Source: JAFEDN01 sp963844565
Lineage (GTDB): Bacteria > Pseudomonadota > Gammaproteobacteria > Coxiellales > Coxiellaceae
Length of the DNA: 64,000 nt
Reading direction: 5' to 3'
NCBI GenBank assembly: GCA_963844565.1
Contig: CAWJON010000002.1
Coordinates: forward strand, 1,178,001 to 1,242,000
The notes under the pieces were generated by a model. It saw only the letters and a program-made list of their open reading frames with translations. It did no database searches and had not been told where the DNA came from. Made by a program: the position numbers and the translations under genes. Shown piece by piece: positions 54,749-63,741 of the stretch (position 1 is its first letter; each line of letters begins with the position of its first letter).

Positions 54749-56069
54749 ATGAAGAACAAAAATGACCGTATAATTAAACCATCTTTTTCTGCTGATTTTC
54801 CAGGTTATATCAAATTGGCTATTTTACCTAAAGAATCGACTTTGGTAGATCAGAAAAGTGTTATTCCCCCAGCATTTACTAATTTGAGTTTAAAGGAAAT
54901 AGACGAACCATTACCTTACCATGATTTTTATCAGCAATATCATGAAGAAATTCCTCACCCAAGAATTCCACATTCCCTACTTTTACTAAGAGGGGACTAC
55001 GTACCTCCAGCAGAAATTATCGCAAAAGGCGGTTTTTTACCACACGGTATAACAAATGGCTTGTCACCTCCCCGTGTGGCCCTTGACCCAGCATGGCATA
55101 ATCGGACTTCAAGGCAAAGTGGATGTGTATCTTGTACTTCTAAAATGGATGTGTTGAAGACTTTTTATGACGGTTTTTCTGAGAAACTTTGTCTATATGG
55201 TAATTGCTACAGGTGCATTCAAAGATCAAACAAGTCCTCAAGATTTTGAATATATTATTCCGGGTGAAACAGATCTCCCGGTGGCATTTAGACAATTTAC
55301 TAGTGGAGAAAGTTCTGTCCAACATAAATTTGACCCAGAATGTCCACTCTATATCAATGAAGAATTCATTAGACGTTATCCTTCCTTGCTAAGTTATATA
55401 TTAGAACGCTATTTAGAAAAGAATGAATACCCGCTCTTAGCTCAAGAACAAATCGCGAAATTGCCAGGATCTTCAAAAAATGAGATAAAAATAGATGAAA
55501 AACTGGTGTTTCCAAAATTCAAAGAACAATTACTACAGCCCCTTCTCACCTTTACTGACAGTAAAAATTCTCATTCCGAGAGGGCCAAGGCGGTAACACA
55601 AGCTATTTTAGATGCAAAAAAATTAGACCATATATGGCAAATTCTTGAAAATCAATATGCTTTATTTGCTAATGATTCTGCTCAAGGAATGATATCAATT
55701 CCAGGATTAGAAGCAAAATGGTATTCTCGCCAGTTGTTGAAAAAAAATCAAGGAGACGTTGTCTATTTAGAAGCTATTACTAATTGTCTTAGCCTTTTAC
55801 CTCGATTTGAGCCACTAGACCATAAACATCAACAGCAACTTGCTGAATTGGAAAAGCGAACAGCAACTATAACGCCTACAAAAGAAAAGCCGACTGCGAG
55901 CACACCACATAAATCAAAACATCCTGCAGAAAAACCTCGAGAAAAAAGGCCTACCACCCCTAAATATACTCTTTTTTCGAGTTTATTTAGTTCTTCTCCT
56001 TCTACTCCTTCTACTCCGAAGCAACCCACAATCAATCTAGTGCGAGGAATCTTTGGCCGAACAAGATGA
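54749..56069 (+). pseudogene. Cholera/heat-labile toxin A-like mono-ADP-ribosyltransferase, frameshifted
   Basis: About 440 residues if the frames are joined. The first frame (54749-55249) has ~65 residues and then the toxin A-type block SLLLLRGDYVPPAEIIAKGG (arginine 81; compare LYRADSRPPDEI in cholera toxin), LPHGITNG and SGCVSCTSKMDVL (the STS-type motif). The second frame continues FVYMVIATGAFKDQTSPQDF (compare YIYVIATAP in cholera toxin), with the likely catalytic glutamate at codon 55248-55250, and runs to 56069. Removing one T from the TTT near 55186-55188 restores EKLVYMVIATGAF. A Pro/Ser/Thr/Lys-rich disordered tail ends the protein. No signal peptide, so if secreted it would need a type IV or other system. 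Family assignment from motifs only. Confidence 0.7.
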
Positions 56070-56172
56070 ACCGTGATACCTTCCAATTAGCCTTAAGTTT
56101 TTCTTGAGATACTGAATTTTTTGATTTCTGGCCAATAGGATTAGATTGATTTGTATAAAATTTTGCGCAAAA

Positions 56173-56476
56173 GGCGAGGCAGGTACTAAATACTGAGATG
56201 AACTGATACGTCCTACATAGCTTTGTTCAGCGCATCCGCCTGCGAGCTTCGCAACGGGTGCCAGTCGTAAGATGCAGTGGAGATGTTTTCGCGCACAACG
56301 AAGCCAATTCGGAAACGAATTTAGCATGATAAAAGTTCACCAAGCACAATGGCGCTTACGAAGTATTGCACCCGCTATTTATGGCGTAGTGAGCACGAAA
56401 ACATCTCCACTGACGGGCCCCGTTTAGACAATCTTGCGAGTAGGCGGATGTCGCTGAACAAAGCGGAGTGGGATTT
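56173..56476 (-). repeat. Inverted-repeat element, copy 2 (opposite orientation to copy 1)
   Basis: Non-coding, about 300 bases. Outer arms: GCTTTGTTCAGCG with CATCCGCC at 56220-56240, and the reverse complement with one extra T at 56443-56464. Inner perfect 17-base arms are at 56275-56291 and 56396-56412. The element begins with GGCGAGGCAGG at 56173, matching the right end of copy 1 at 12114-12124. The inner stem differs from copy 1 at three positions, each with a matching change in the opposite arm. The end with GGCGAGGCAGG faces the stop codon of the upstream toxin-like gene, as copy 1's matching end faces the ankyrin gene. The rest of the 56070-56530 gap shows no gene. Confidence 0.85.
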
Positions 56477-56530
56477 GGAGTCTTTTAGTAGTCTTTAACT
56501 TCATCAATATTTTTAAAAAATTCTAATGAA

Positions 56531-57304
56531 TTAAATTTCTCGTAGAATTTTCCCGGATAAAAAACTTTTTATTTGTTTTTCTTTATTGGTAGCTTCACAA
56601 TAATGACCTTGTAAACTTAATTGGCCATTTCTATCAATACCTAGAATTTTACCCTTAAATAATCCATTACCCTGAGTATCAAATATAATATCTTTTCCTT
56701 CAAATCGTTCTATCGTTTCTGAAATTTTTTCGTAAAATTGATTAAACCCACTTGACATAAACAAGTGTAAAGCCTCCGTTAAATGGAAAGTTAATCGCTC
56801 CTGGACTTCTTCCACGCTAAACTCTTTTTCAGCAGCAATAGACATTGAGGTTACCGGTTGCTCAATCGTGTTGCATAGAGCCTGGTTCATATTAACGTTG
56901 AGGCCAATTCCTATATTAATTAACCTATTTTTTTCTAATGGATAACTCTCACAAAGAATCCCCGTCATCTTTTTAAAATGAATTAAAACATCGTTTGGCC
57001 ATTTAATGGTGCAATCTAATTTGTAGCCCTTTAACATCATTGAGACAGCGTAACCAGTAATCAACGGAAAAAAATGTAATTGATTAAAAGAAGATTCTGG
57101 AACTAAAAAACTATAGGTTGGATAAATATTAACATTTGGCGGACAAAGCCATTGTCGAGAATGCGTTCCTCGCCCCTTGGTCTGATGCGCTGTGGTATAA
57201 ATCCTTATTTCATTCGGTTTTAGTAGAATAGCTTGGTCGCGCGCCATGTCAAGTGTTGAAGTGGTCGCATTTTCATGAACTCTGACTAAATTACAAATTT
57301 TCAT
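56531..57304 (-). CDS. birA: Biotin-[acetyl-CoA carboxylase] ligase, lacking the DNA-binding domain
   Basis: 257 residues. Activates biotin with ATP and attaches it to AccB. TAHQTKGRGTHSRQWLCPP is the biotin-binding loop (GRG motif), IKWPNDVLIHFKKMTGILCE carries the catalytic KWPNDV block, and INIGIGLNVNM follows. E. coli BirA (321) has an N-terminal helix-turn-helix; here the protein starts at the ligase domain, so it probably cannot repress bio genes. The start ATG 57304 lies two bases past the secB stop. accD of the same pathway is at 18333-19190. Confidence 0.92.
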   Translation of the reverse strand: MKICNLVRVHENATTSTLDMARDQAILLKPNEIRIYTTAHQTKGRGTHSRQWLCPPNVNIYPTYSFLVPESSFNQLHFFPLITGYAVSMMLKGYKLDCTIKWPNDVLIHFKKMTGILCESYPLEKNRLINIGIGLNVNMNQALCNTIEQPVTSMSIAAEKEFSVEEVQERLTFHLTEALHLFMSSGFNQFYEKISETIERFEGKDIIFDTQGNGLFKGKILGIDRNGQLSLQGHYCEATNKEKQIKSFLSGKILREI

Positions 57305-57308
57305 ATGA

Positions 57309-57758
57309 TCACTGAACCAGGATTTTTTCATCCTTTTGTTTTGCTTGATGATCTTTATACAAACCAACAAAATTTAACGGCGCCAAATAAACAGGAGGTA
57401 GTCCAGATTGGGAGAGGAGAAGATTTAAATTTACCCCAGCATAAGGAAATAAATGATTTGAACAGTGGCCATAAAGAATAAATTCAATTTGATCATCAGT
57501 AGCATTTTCTATAGTAAAAGTACCCGCTTGATCAATTTGAGATTCAAAAACCGGAGTATCATTGAGTTTCCCTGCTAGCTGCAGGGTTAAAACGACTTCA
57601 AACTTATTACTCTCCAAGTTTATATATCGAGGATTAGCTTTTATATCTATAACCGGATTCCAGTTTAGACTAGAAAAATGATCTGGTAATCCTTGAATGG
57701 CGATGCCAAGACTTTTTGTGTAAATTTTTTGAACTAATATCTGCAATGATTTACTCAT
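57309..57758 (-). CDS. secB: Protein-export chaperone SecB
   Basis: 149 residues, the usual size. Tetrameric chaperone that holds preproteins for SecA. ILVQKIYTKSLGIAIQGLP near the start, then FEVVLTLQLAGKL, QAGTFTIEN and CSNHLFPYAGVNLNLLLSQSGLPPVYLAPLNF; the last is the strongest SecB signature. AGGA lies eight bases before ATG 57758; a longer start to 57779 is possible. Upstream of birA with a four-base gap. Confidence 0.94.
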   Translation of the reverse strand: MSKSLQILVQKIYTKSLGIAIQGLPDHFSSLNWNPVIDIKANPRYINLESNKFEVVLTLQLAGKLNDTPVFESQIDQAGTFTIENATDDQIEFILYGHCSNHLFPYAGVNLNLLLSQSGLPPVYLAPLNFVGLYKDHQAKQKDEKILVQ

Positions 57759-57850
57759 AAACTGTATCCTTTTAAACAATTTTATGGCACATTATAATCA
57801 TAACTCTAATCTCATCGCAAACTAACGTATCTATTGCAGGAGGCATAAGG

Positions 57851-58609
57851 ATGAAACTATTTTTTCTATTCAATTGCTGCATTACCTATTTTTTGATCTT
57901 ATTTTGCACAACCGCTGAAGCCAATTATCTCCCTCAAGGATTTGTTTATTTGAAGGATATTGATCCCACCATTAAACAAGATATACGTTATACCACGGAT
58001 CATAATTTTATCGGCCGCCCTATTAAAGGCTATGAAGCTGCACAATGTATTTTAACTCGTGAAACCGCTTTAGCCTTGTCAAATGTACAAAAAGAATTAT
58101 TACCATCCGGATTATCCTTAAAAGTTTATGACTGTTATCGCCCGCAAATGGCTGTGAATGATTTTATCACCTGGAGCGAGCAGCCTGAGGATCAAAAAAT
58201 GAAAAAAGAATTTTACCCCCGCGTGGATAAAGCTGATTTTTTTACTTTGGGATACGTGGCTAAAAAGTCTGGACATTCCCGAGGAAGCACGGTCGATCTC
58301 ACCTTGGTACCATTAACTGCTACTTCTCCTATGTCTTATCACCCTGGCCAAAGCTTGCTTTCTTGTGTAGCGCCTTATAATCAACGTTTTTATGATGGCA
58401 GCATCGATATGGGAACCAACTTTGATTGTATGGATAATTTTTCACATAACGATAATACCCAAATCAGTATTGTCGGTTTTTATAATCGAATGTTATTAAA
58501 AACTATTATGGTAAAACATGGATTCACACCCCTTACTGAAGAATGGTGGCATTTTACTTTAACTAATGAGCCTTATCCAAATACATATTTTGACTTTCCG
58601 ATTAAATAA
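57851..58609 (+). CDS. Secreted D-alanyl-D-alanine dipeptidase, VanX/DdpX-like
   Basis: 252 residues. Signal peptide (KLFFLFNCCITYFLILFCTTAEA). Family M15D zinc peptidase: SGHSRGSTVDLTL matches SxHxxGxAxD (first His and Asp ligands), and the late EEWWHF matches the ExxWH motif (catalytic Glu and third ligand). YDCYRPQ is another conserved block. It would cut free D-Ala-D-Ala in the periplasm, for peptidoglycan recycling or nutrient use rather than vancomycin resistance, since no van genes are nearby. GGAGG lies before the ATG. A perfect TATAAT is at 57793-57798. Confidence 0.9.
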   Translation: MKLFFLFNCCITYFLILFCTTAEANYLPQGFVYLKDIDPTIKQDIRYTTDHNFIGRPIKGYEAAQCILTRETALALSNVQKELLPSGLSLKVYDCYRPQMAVNDFITWSEQPEDQKMKKEFYPRVDKADFFTLGYVAKKSGHSRGSTVDLTLVPLTATSPMSYHPGQSLLSCVAPYNQRFYDGSIDMGTNFDCMDNFSHNDNTQISIVGFYNRMLLKTIMVKHGFTPLTEEWWHFTLTNEPYPNTYFDFPIK

Positions 58610-58625
58610 TTGCCATAATAGCCTA

Positions 58626-59207
58626 ATGAAAGCGTGGTCAAAATTTATTCTATTTTTTTCATTAGTATATCTACCTTCGTGCAGTTTTGCTGTTCCAGTT
58701 GATGCTTACCAAGTGGAAGTCATCGTCTTTTCCCACATTAGTGCAGAAAATTTGTCGCTTGAACATTGGCGAAAAGCGGAACCCATAGTCATCCCTGCAA
58801 ATGCCTTAGACTTAGATCCAGAACAAATTCTTCCTCCCAGTAATTGGCGACTTAAAACTATACAACAAAGTTTAATAAGTAATCATGATCCGATAATTTT
58901 ACACCTGGCTTGGCAGGAAAAAATGAATGGATTACGAACAAGGCGCGTTTTTCATTTGTCGGGTGGCGAAACCTATGGCAACGAATTGCCCCAACTGAAT
59001 GGCCTTTTATCCATTAAGCTACAGCATTATTTTGATATCTATTTCAATCTCCAGTTCCTAATGCCCATCGACACCAGCAACAGTGCATTAGTAAGATATA
59101 ACTTCTCGCAAAAATTACGTATGCGCAGCAATGAACTGAATTATATTGATCATCCTCTCTATGGAATTTTTATCGAAATTTTCCCTTTATCACTAAATAA
59201 AAAATAA
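58626..59207 (+). CDS. CsiV-like secreted protein
   Basis: 193 residues with a signal peptide (FILFFSLVYLPSCSFA). AYQVEVIVFSHISAE near the mature start is the typical opening of the CsiV family, and GLLSIKLQHYFDIYFNLQFL followed by KLRMRSNELNYIDHPLYGIF fits its end. CsiV is linked to septum/sidewall functions in Vibrio; its reaction is unknown. Starting at 58566 would overlap the dipeptidase gene; ATG 58626 places the signal peptide at the N-terminus. Convergent with the lytic transglycosylase gene, whose end is adjacent. Confidence 0.75.
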   Translation: MKAWSKFILFFSLVYLPSCSFAVPVDAYQVEVIVFSHISAENLSLEHWRKAEPIVIPANALDLDPEQILPPSNWRLKTIQQSLISNHDPIILHLAWQEKMNGLRTRRVFHLSGGETYGNELPQLNGLLSIKLQHYFDIYFNLQFLMPIDTSNSALVRYNFSQKLRMRSNELNYIDHPLYGIFIEIFPLSLNKK

Positions 59208-60203
59208 CTACCTTCCGGCGCAGATATGATCGGCCAGATATCCTACCGTAGGTACATAATAAGAGGAACCATTCCACGTTTGTAAGGCTCGAAAATTATT
59301 AAATATCATCAGCGTTGGGCCACTATTGATCTGAATAATTGAAGCGGGTAAATTTTCCTTGGGCCAAGTTCCATTGGCAAGCTGGATGCCCAAACTCCTC
59401 CACTCACTCACAGTTTTAATAGTTTTTTTACCCAGTAAATTGCTATCGAAGTTGGAGGGCAAAGTCACTTCCAAATCCCAAGGTTGCCCAGGCGCCCACC
59501 CATTTTTTGAAAGATAATTTGCGATCGAAGCAAAGGAATCTGGAAGGCTATGCCAAATATCTTTATGACCGTTGCCTTCGTAATCAACGGCATATCTGAA
59601 CCAACTTGATGGCATAAATTGAGGATGCCCGCTGGCTCCAGCCCATTCCCCTTTAAAATCTTCCAAGGAGATTTGACCTTCCTGCACAATTTGTAAAGCT
59701 AAAATTAATTCACTTTTAAAGAATGCTTTGCGTTGACTGGCGTAAGCTAGTGTTGCTAAGGATTGAATCACCGGGAAGGTACCCATGAAACTTCCATAGT
59801 CCGTTTCTAATCCCCATAAAGATAAAATTACACAGGGATCCACGCCATAATCATGGCCGATTTTATCTAACATGGTGCGATGTTTTTCAAATTCTTGGTG
59901 TCCCTTTTCAATTCTCGCCGCATTGGCTCTTGTGCTTCGATATTCCCAAAAGGTCAGTCGGCCTTCCGGCTGCGTGTTATAAAGCCTTAACACCTTAGCA
60001 CTCGGTCCAGGAATAGTGCTAAAAACATGATCAAATAAAGTCGGCTGGATCCCTTTATTTATAGCTTCTACACGTAATTCTTTTACCCAATTTGACCAAG
60101 ATTCTTGATTTTCGTACTCTTCTGCTGAGGCGACAAATAAATAAAAAATGGAAAAAAATAAAAAAACCAATAAAGTATTTTTTAGTGTGAACAATCGATT
60201 CAT
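59208..60203 (-). CDS. mltB: Lytic murein transglycosylase, MltB family
   Basis: 331 residues. N-terminal signal peptide (LLVFLFFSIFYLFVASAEE), then SLT-like catalytic domain with GLETDYGSFMGTFPVIQSLATL (glutamate in LETDYG is the acid), GEWAGASGHPQFMPSSW, YEGNGHKDIWHSLPDSFASIANYLSKNGW. These are the MltB signatures. It cleaves peptidoglycan glycan strands to 1,6-anhydro ends. I see no lipobox cysteine at the signal-peptide end, so it may be soluble. AAGG lies before the ATG. Confidence 0.93.
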   Translation of the reverse strand: MNRLFTLKNTLLVFLFFSIFYLFVASAEEYENQESWSNWVKELRVEAINKGIQPTLFDHVFSTIPGPSAKVLRLYNTQPEGRLTFWEYRSTRANAARIEKGHQEFEKHRTMLDKIGHDYGVDPCVILSLWGLETDYGSFMGTFPVIQSLATLAYASQRKAFFKSELILALQIVQEGQISLEDFKGEWAGASGHPQFMPSSWFRYAVDYEGNGHKDIWHSLPDSFASIANYLSKNGWAPGQPWDLEVTLPSNFDSNLLGKKTIKTVSEWRSLGIQLANGTWPKENLPASIIQINSGPTLMIFNNFRALQTWNGSSYYVPTVGYLADHICAGR

Positions 60204-60306
60204 ATCAATACCTTCCCTAGAATTTGATTTTTAGGCTAAACTTTAAGATATATTAGCTTATTACGGTATATTTCGCCCAAAAAAAGTTGGTTTTAGGAGA
60301 AAGGAT

Positions 60307-61425
60307 ATGGCAACCGTTGCTTTAGGATTGGCAGGGGTGGTGGCAGGACAAACACAGATCGCTACCGTAGGTAAGGAAGGGATCGGTTTAAGCTATCGAG
60401 GATATACAATTGAAGATTTATCCAAATATGCCAGCTTTGAAGAAGTAGCTTATCTGTTAATCTACGGAGTATTACCCAATCGTATTCAATTGGTTGATTA
60501 CTTACAAGGATTGATACAATTACGCACTCTCCCCCCTTTGCTGAAAGAAATTCTCGAGAAACTGCCCCAAAATGCAAATCCAATGGATGTATTACGAACC
60601 GGGTGTTCGGCTTTGGGCATCATAGAACCTGAAACCGATTTAAACCGAGGCGCCTCCATTGCTGATCGCTTATTGGCTTTATTCCCAGGCATGTTACTGT
60701 ACTGGCGCCACTTTCATAAAAACAAACAGAAGATCAAGACTGAACTGAATACACCCAATCTGGGTGCTTATTTTCTAGAATTGTTAAAACAAAAAAAAGC
60801 CAACCCCTTATATGCTGAAGCTTTGAATGTTTCATTAATACTTTATGCTGAACACGAATACAATGCATCAACTTTTGCCGCCCGCGTCACGGTCGCTACC
60901 CTGTCTGATTTTTATTCGGGTGTTTGTAGCGCTATTGGCACATTAAGAGGTCCACTGCACGGCGGCGCCAATGAAGAGGCACTTACCCTTATTTCTCAAT
61001 TTAAAAATCCACAACAAGCTGAAATTGGCATTAAACAAAGATTAGCAGAAAAGAAATTGATTATGGGATTTGGACATCGTGTCTACAAAGATCATGATCC
61101 GCGTTCAATAATCATCAAGGAATGGGCAAAAAAATTAGCGGAAAATCATCCTGACGAATATCTGTTCCCCATTGCAGAAAAAATTGAAACTATTTTATGG
61201 GAAGAAAAAAAATTATTCCCCAACCTCGATTTCTATAGCGCTTTGGTTTACCATTTTTGCGGGATTCCACAAGAACTATTTACTCCCTTGTTTGTCTGCT
61301 CCAGAATTACTGGCTGGGCAGCACATATTTTAGAACAAAGATTGGAAAACAAAATAATTCGTCCGATTGCAGAATATATCGGTCCATCCTTACAATTATT
61401 TATCAATCTAGAGAAACGGAAGTAA
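60307..61425 (+). CDS. prpC: 2-methylcitrate synthase/citrate synthase
   Basis: 372 residues, the short bacterial citrate synthase form. Starts VALGLAGVVAGQTQIATVG and GIGLSYRGYTIEDLS; the catalytic histidines and aspartate are in GTLRGPLHGGANEEAL and GFGHRVYKDHDPRS, with LDFYSALVYHFCGIP near the end. Placed next to prpD it is best read as PrpC, condensing propionyl-CoA with oxaloacetate, though citrate synthase activity is possible. GGAGAAAGG lies before the ATG. prpD starts one base after its stop. Confidence 0.92.
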   Translation: MATVALGLAGVVAGQTQIATVGKEGIGLSYRGYTIEDLSKYASFEEVAYLLIYGVLPNRIQLVDYLQGLIQLRTLPPLLKEILEKLPQNANPMDVLRTGCSALGIIEPETDLNRGASIADRLLALFPGMLLYWRHFHKNKQKIKTELNTPNLGAYFLELLKQKKANPLYAEALNVSLILYAEHEYNASTFAARVTVATLSDFYSGVCSAIGTLRGPLHGGANEEALTLISQFKNPQQAEIGIKQRLAEKKLIMGFGHRVYKDHDPRSIIIKEWAKKLAENHPDEYLFPIAEKIETILWEEKKLFPNLDFYSALVYHFCGIPQELFTPLFVCSRITGWAAHILEQRLENKIIRPIAEYIGPSLQLFINLEKRK

Positions 61426-61426
61426 A

Positions 61427-62875
61427 ATGGCAGTTTCTGTGACAGATAACAAACGACCGGATTTTGATAAAGAAATTTTGGATATCGCTGATTATGTCAC
61501 AGGTTATGTCGTGAATAGCGATCTTGCCCTAGATACGGCCTATTACGTTTTTCTCGATTCTTTAGCCTGTGCATTTTTAGCTTTAAAGTTTAAAGGCTGC
61601 ACCCAATTACTGGGCCCGACAACGCCTTCCGAGGGTTTAAACAATGGTGCGCGAATTCCGGGCACAGCATACCGATTAGGGCCTGCTCAAGCTGCTTTTA
61701 ACCTCGGAACCATGATCCGTTGGCTAGATTACAATGACACTTGGTTAGCTGCAGAATGGGGCCATCCCTCCGATAATATTGGCGGCATTTTATCCGTTCT
61801 GGATTACTTGATTGGCAACCATAAGCAATCATTTAAAGTCAAAGATCTTCTTCCAAATATTGTTAAAGCCCATGAGATTCAAGGAATTATCGCACTTGAA
61901 AATAGTTTCAATCGAGTTGGCTTAGACCATGTCATTTTAGTTAAGGTCGCCACCAGTGCAATAGCAACCCATTTGTTAGGAGGCACTCAACAACAAATTT
62001 GCAATACCTTGTCCCAAGCTTGGATTGATGGAGCCAGTTTGCGGACTTATCGACACTCACCGAATACGGGCCCACGAAAATCATGGGCCGCTGGAGATGC
62101 TACCAGTCGGGGGGTCTGTTTATCGTTACTCACCATGAGGGGGGAAATAGGTTACCCTAGCGCCTTAACTGCCAAACGTTGGGGCTTTTATGATGTTTAT
62201 CGTCAAGGAGAACCATTTAAAATTTCACGCCCCTATACTTCTTATGTCATTGAAAATATATTATTTAAGATCTCTTTTCCTGCAGAATTTCATGCGCAGA
62301 CAGCAGTTGAGGCCGCAATACAGCTTCACCCCCAAGTTAAAGACAAATTGAATGAAATTAAAGAAATCAAAGTTAAAACTCAAGAATCCGCTATGAGGAT
62401 AATTAACAAAACAGGTCCTTTATATAATTCCGCTGATCGAGATCATTGTCTGCAGTATATGATAGCCATCGGCTTAATTTTTGGTACAATGACAGCTGAA
62501 CATTATCAAGATGATATTGCCAGTGACCCAAGAATTGATGCTTTACGTGAGCTTATGAAAGTTAGAGAAAAAATTGAATACAGTCGAGATTATTTAGACG
62601 AAAATAAACGCTCCATTGGTAATTCTATACAAGTTTTTTTTAACGATGGTAGCAAAACACCTGAAGTAGCTATTGAATTTCCAATTGGTCATGTGAGGCG
62701 GCGCAAAGAAGGATTACCGCTGCTGATTGAAAAATTCAAAGACAGCGTTAAGCAAACTTTCAACGAGGAAACAGCAAATAAAATAATTGCTCTAGCCACA
62801 GATAAAGAAAAATTTTTGCAAACTCAGCTCGATACCTGGATGGAACTTATTCATCAACCCAACAATAGGCTTTAA
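61427..62875 (+). CDS. prpD: 2-methylcitrate dehydratase
   Basis: 482 residues, MmgE/PrpD family. Converts 2-methylcitrate to 2-methyl-cis-aconitate. LDSLACAFLALKF, GARIPGTAYRLGPAQAAFNLGTMIRWLDYNDTW, EWGHPSDNIGGIL, KSWAAGDATSRGV and the late FPIGHVRRRKEGLP are the recognisable family blocks. Translationally linked to prpC. prpB (methylisocitrate lyase) is not in the window, so the cycle must be completed elsewhere, or the pair works differently. Confidence 0.94.
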   Translation: MAVSVTDNKRPDFDKEILDIADYVTGYVVNSDLALDTAYYVFLDSLACAFLALKFKGCTQLLGPTTPSEGLNNGARIPGTAYRLGPAQAAFNLGTMIRWLDYNDTWLAAEWGHPSDNIGGILSVLDYLIGNHKQSFKVKDLLPNIVKAHEIQGIIALENSFNRVGLDHVILVKVATSAIATHLLGGTQQQICNTLSQAWIDGASLRTYRHSPNTGPRKSWAAGDATSRGVCLSLLTMRGEIGYPSALTAKRWGFYDVYRQGEPFKISRPYTSYVIENILFKISFPAEFHAQTAVEAAIQLHPQVKDKLNEIKEIKVKTQESAMRIINKTGPLYNSADRDHCLQYMIAIGLIFGTMTAEHYQDDIASDPRIDALRELMKVREKIEYSRDYLDENKRSIGNSIQVFFNDGSKTPEVAIEFPIGHVRRRKEGLPLLIEKFKDSVKQTFNEETANKIIALATDKEKFLQTQLDTWMELIHQPNNRL

Positions 62876-62877
62876 CC

Positions 62878-63720
62878 ATGAATGAAACCATTCATTTTTT
62901 CTTCTTAAGCACACAAGCGAGAATTTTAATCAGTGAATGGAAAGAGCTCGCTAAATGCATCATTAGTCACAGCACTCCCTTACATGAAAAACCAATTACT
63001 AACCTCGAAGAATTAGAAAATTTTGACATTGAAAATTTAGAAAATATAACGTTGGGCACATCCAGTGAAGACACTCATATTCTTATCGAAAAACAAATAA
63101 CCGTCGCTCTGCAAGGACCTTTTGGCGCTTTTTTAAATCAAAAAATTGCTTCGTATGCAAAAGTAGCGCGTTTTCGATTGGAAATTCATTTGAAAAGCGA
63201 AGAGCTGTTTAAAGGCAAACGCACCACTTTGGCCGCTGAAGATCAAATTTCAGAAAAACAATTAAAAAAAATCACTTTTTCCGAGCTAACTGCAGCTCAA
63301 AAACAACTGGAAGACCTGGTGGTTGAGCATGAAAATGAATGGTTGGAATTTATAAAAAACTGGACCGAAACTTTGATTGAGTATTTTAAGAGTAGCAATT
63401 TGCCTTTAACAGATCGAGAAATTAAAGATCTTTATGATGAGAATTTAGCTACTGAAATTCTGCCACGTTTTTCTGATCTCAGTATGCAATTACCCAAGAA
63501 AAAATATCCAACCATGGCTTTTATTGACTATCTTATTTTAAAATCGCATTTAGCCATTCAAAGCTCACTGAGCCGTCGTCATTTATCGCATGAAGAACTA
63601 GATATTTTAGATATCTTAAGAAATTTCAAGCCTCAATTTGAATTAATGAAACAACAAGAAGAGGCCCTATTGTCAAGTCAAAAAGCGCTCACTGAAGAAG
63701 TAGTCAAATTTCTTGAATGA
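62878..63720 (+). CDS. Hypothetical helical protein downstream of prpD
   Basis: 280 residues, no family recognised. Mostly alpha-helical and highly charged; two long helical stretches around 115-160 (SEKQLKKITFSELTAAQKQLEDL) and 245-280 (FKPQFELMKQQEEALLSSQKAL) may form coiled coils. No signal peptide or membrane helix. Two bases after the prpD stop, so it is likely on the prpCD transcript and perhaps co-regulated. Function unknown. Confidence 0.75.
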   Translation: MNETIHFFFLSTQARILISEWKELAKCIISHSTPLHEKPITNLEELENFDIENLENITLGTSSEDTHILIEKQITVALQGPFGAFLNQKIASYAKVARFRLEIHLKSEELFKGKRTTLAAEDQISEKQLKKITFSELTAAQKQLEDLVVEHENEWLEFIKNWTETLIEYFKSSNLPLTDREIKDLYDENLATEILPRFSDLSMQLPKKKYPTMAFIDYLILKSHLAIQSSLSRRHLSHEELDILDILRNFKPQFELMKQQEEALLSSQKALTEEVVKFLE

Positions 63721-63726
63721 ATATGT

Positions 63727-63732
63727 TATAAT
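63727..63732 (+). promoter_or_regulatory. -10-like TATAAT just upstream of murI
   Basis: TATAAT lies nine bases before the murI ATG, with no clear -35 hexamer and no ribosome-binding site between. If it is used, the transcript would be almost leaderless. Confidence 0.25.
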
Positions 63733-63741
63733 TAATATTAT

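Noticed and set aside
55180..55200. Programmed +1 frameshift (prfB-like CTT TGT C) in the ADP-ribosyltransferase gene
   Set aside because: The zero frame has no stop codon at the site and no stimulatory ribosome-binding-like element upstream; a simple one-base indel explains it better.
56037..56327. 96-codon frame on the minus strand over the second repeat copy
   Set aside because: Same reason: it is inside and next to the repeat and overlaps the end of the ADP-ribosyltransferase gene on the other strand.
57851..58609. Vancomycin-resistance vanX
   Set aside because: The motifs fit the wider M15D family, which includes housekeeping dipeptidases; no vanH, vanA or vanRS genes are present, and vancomycin does not act well on Gram-negatives.
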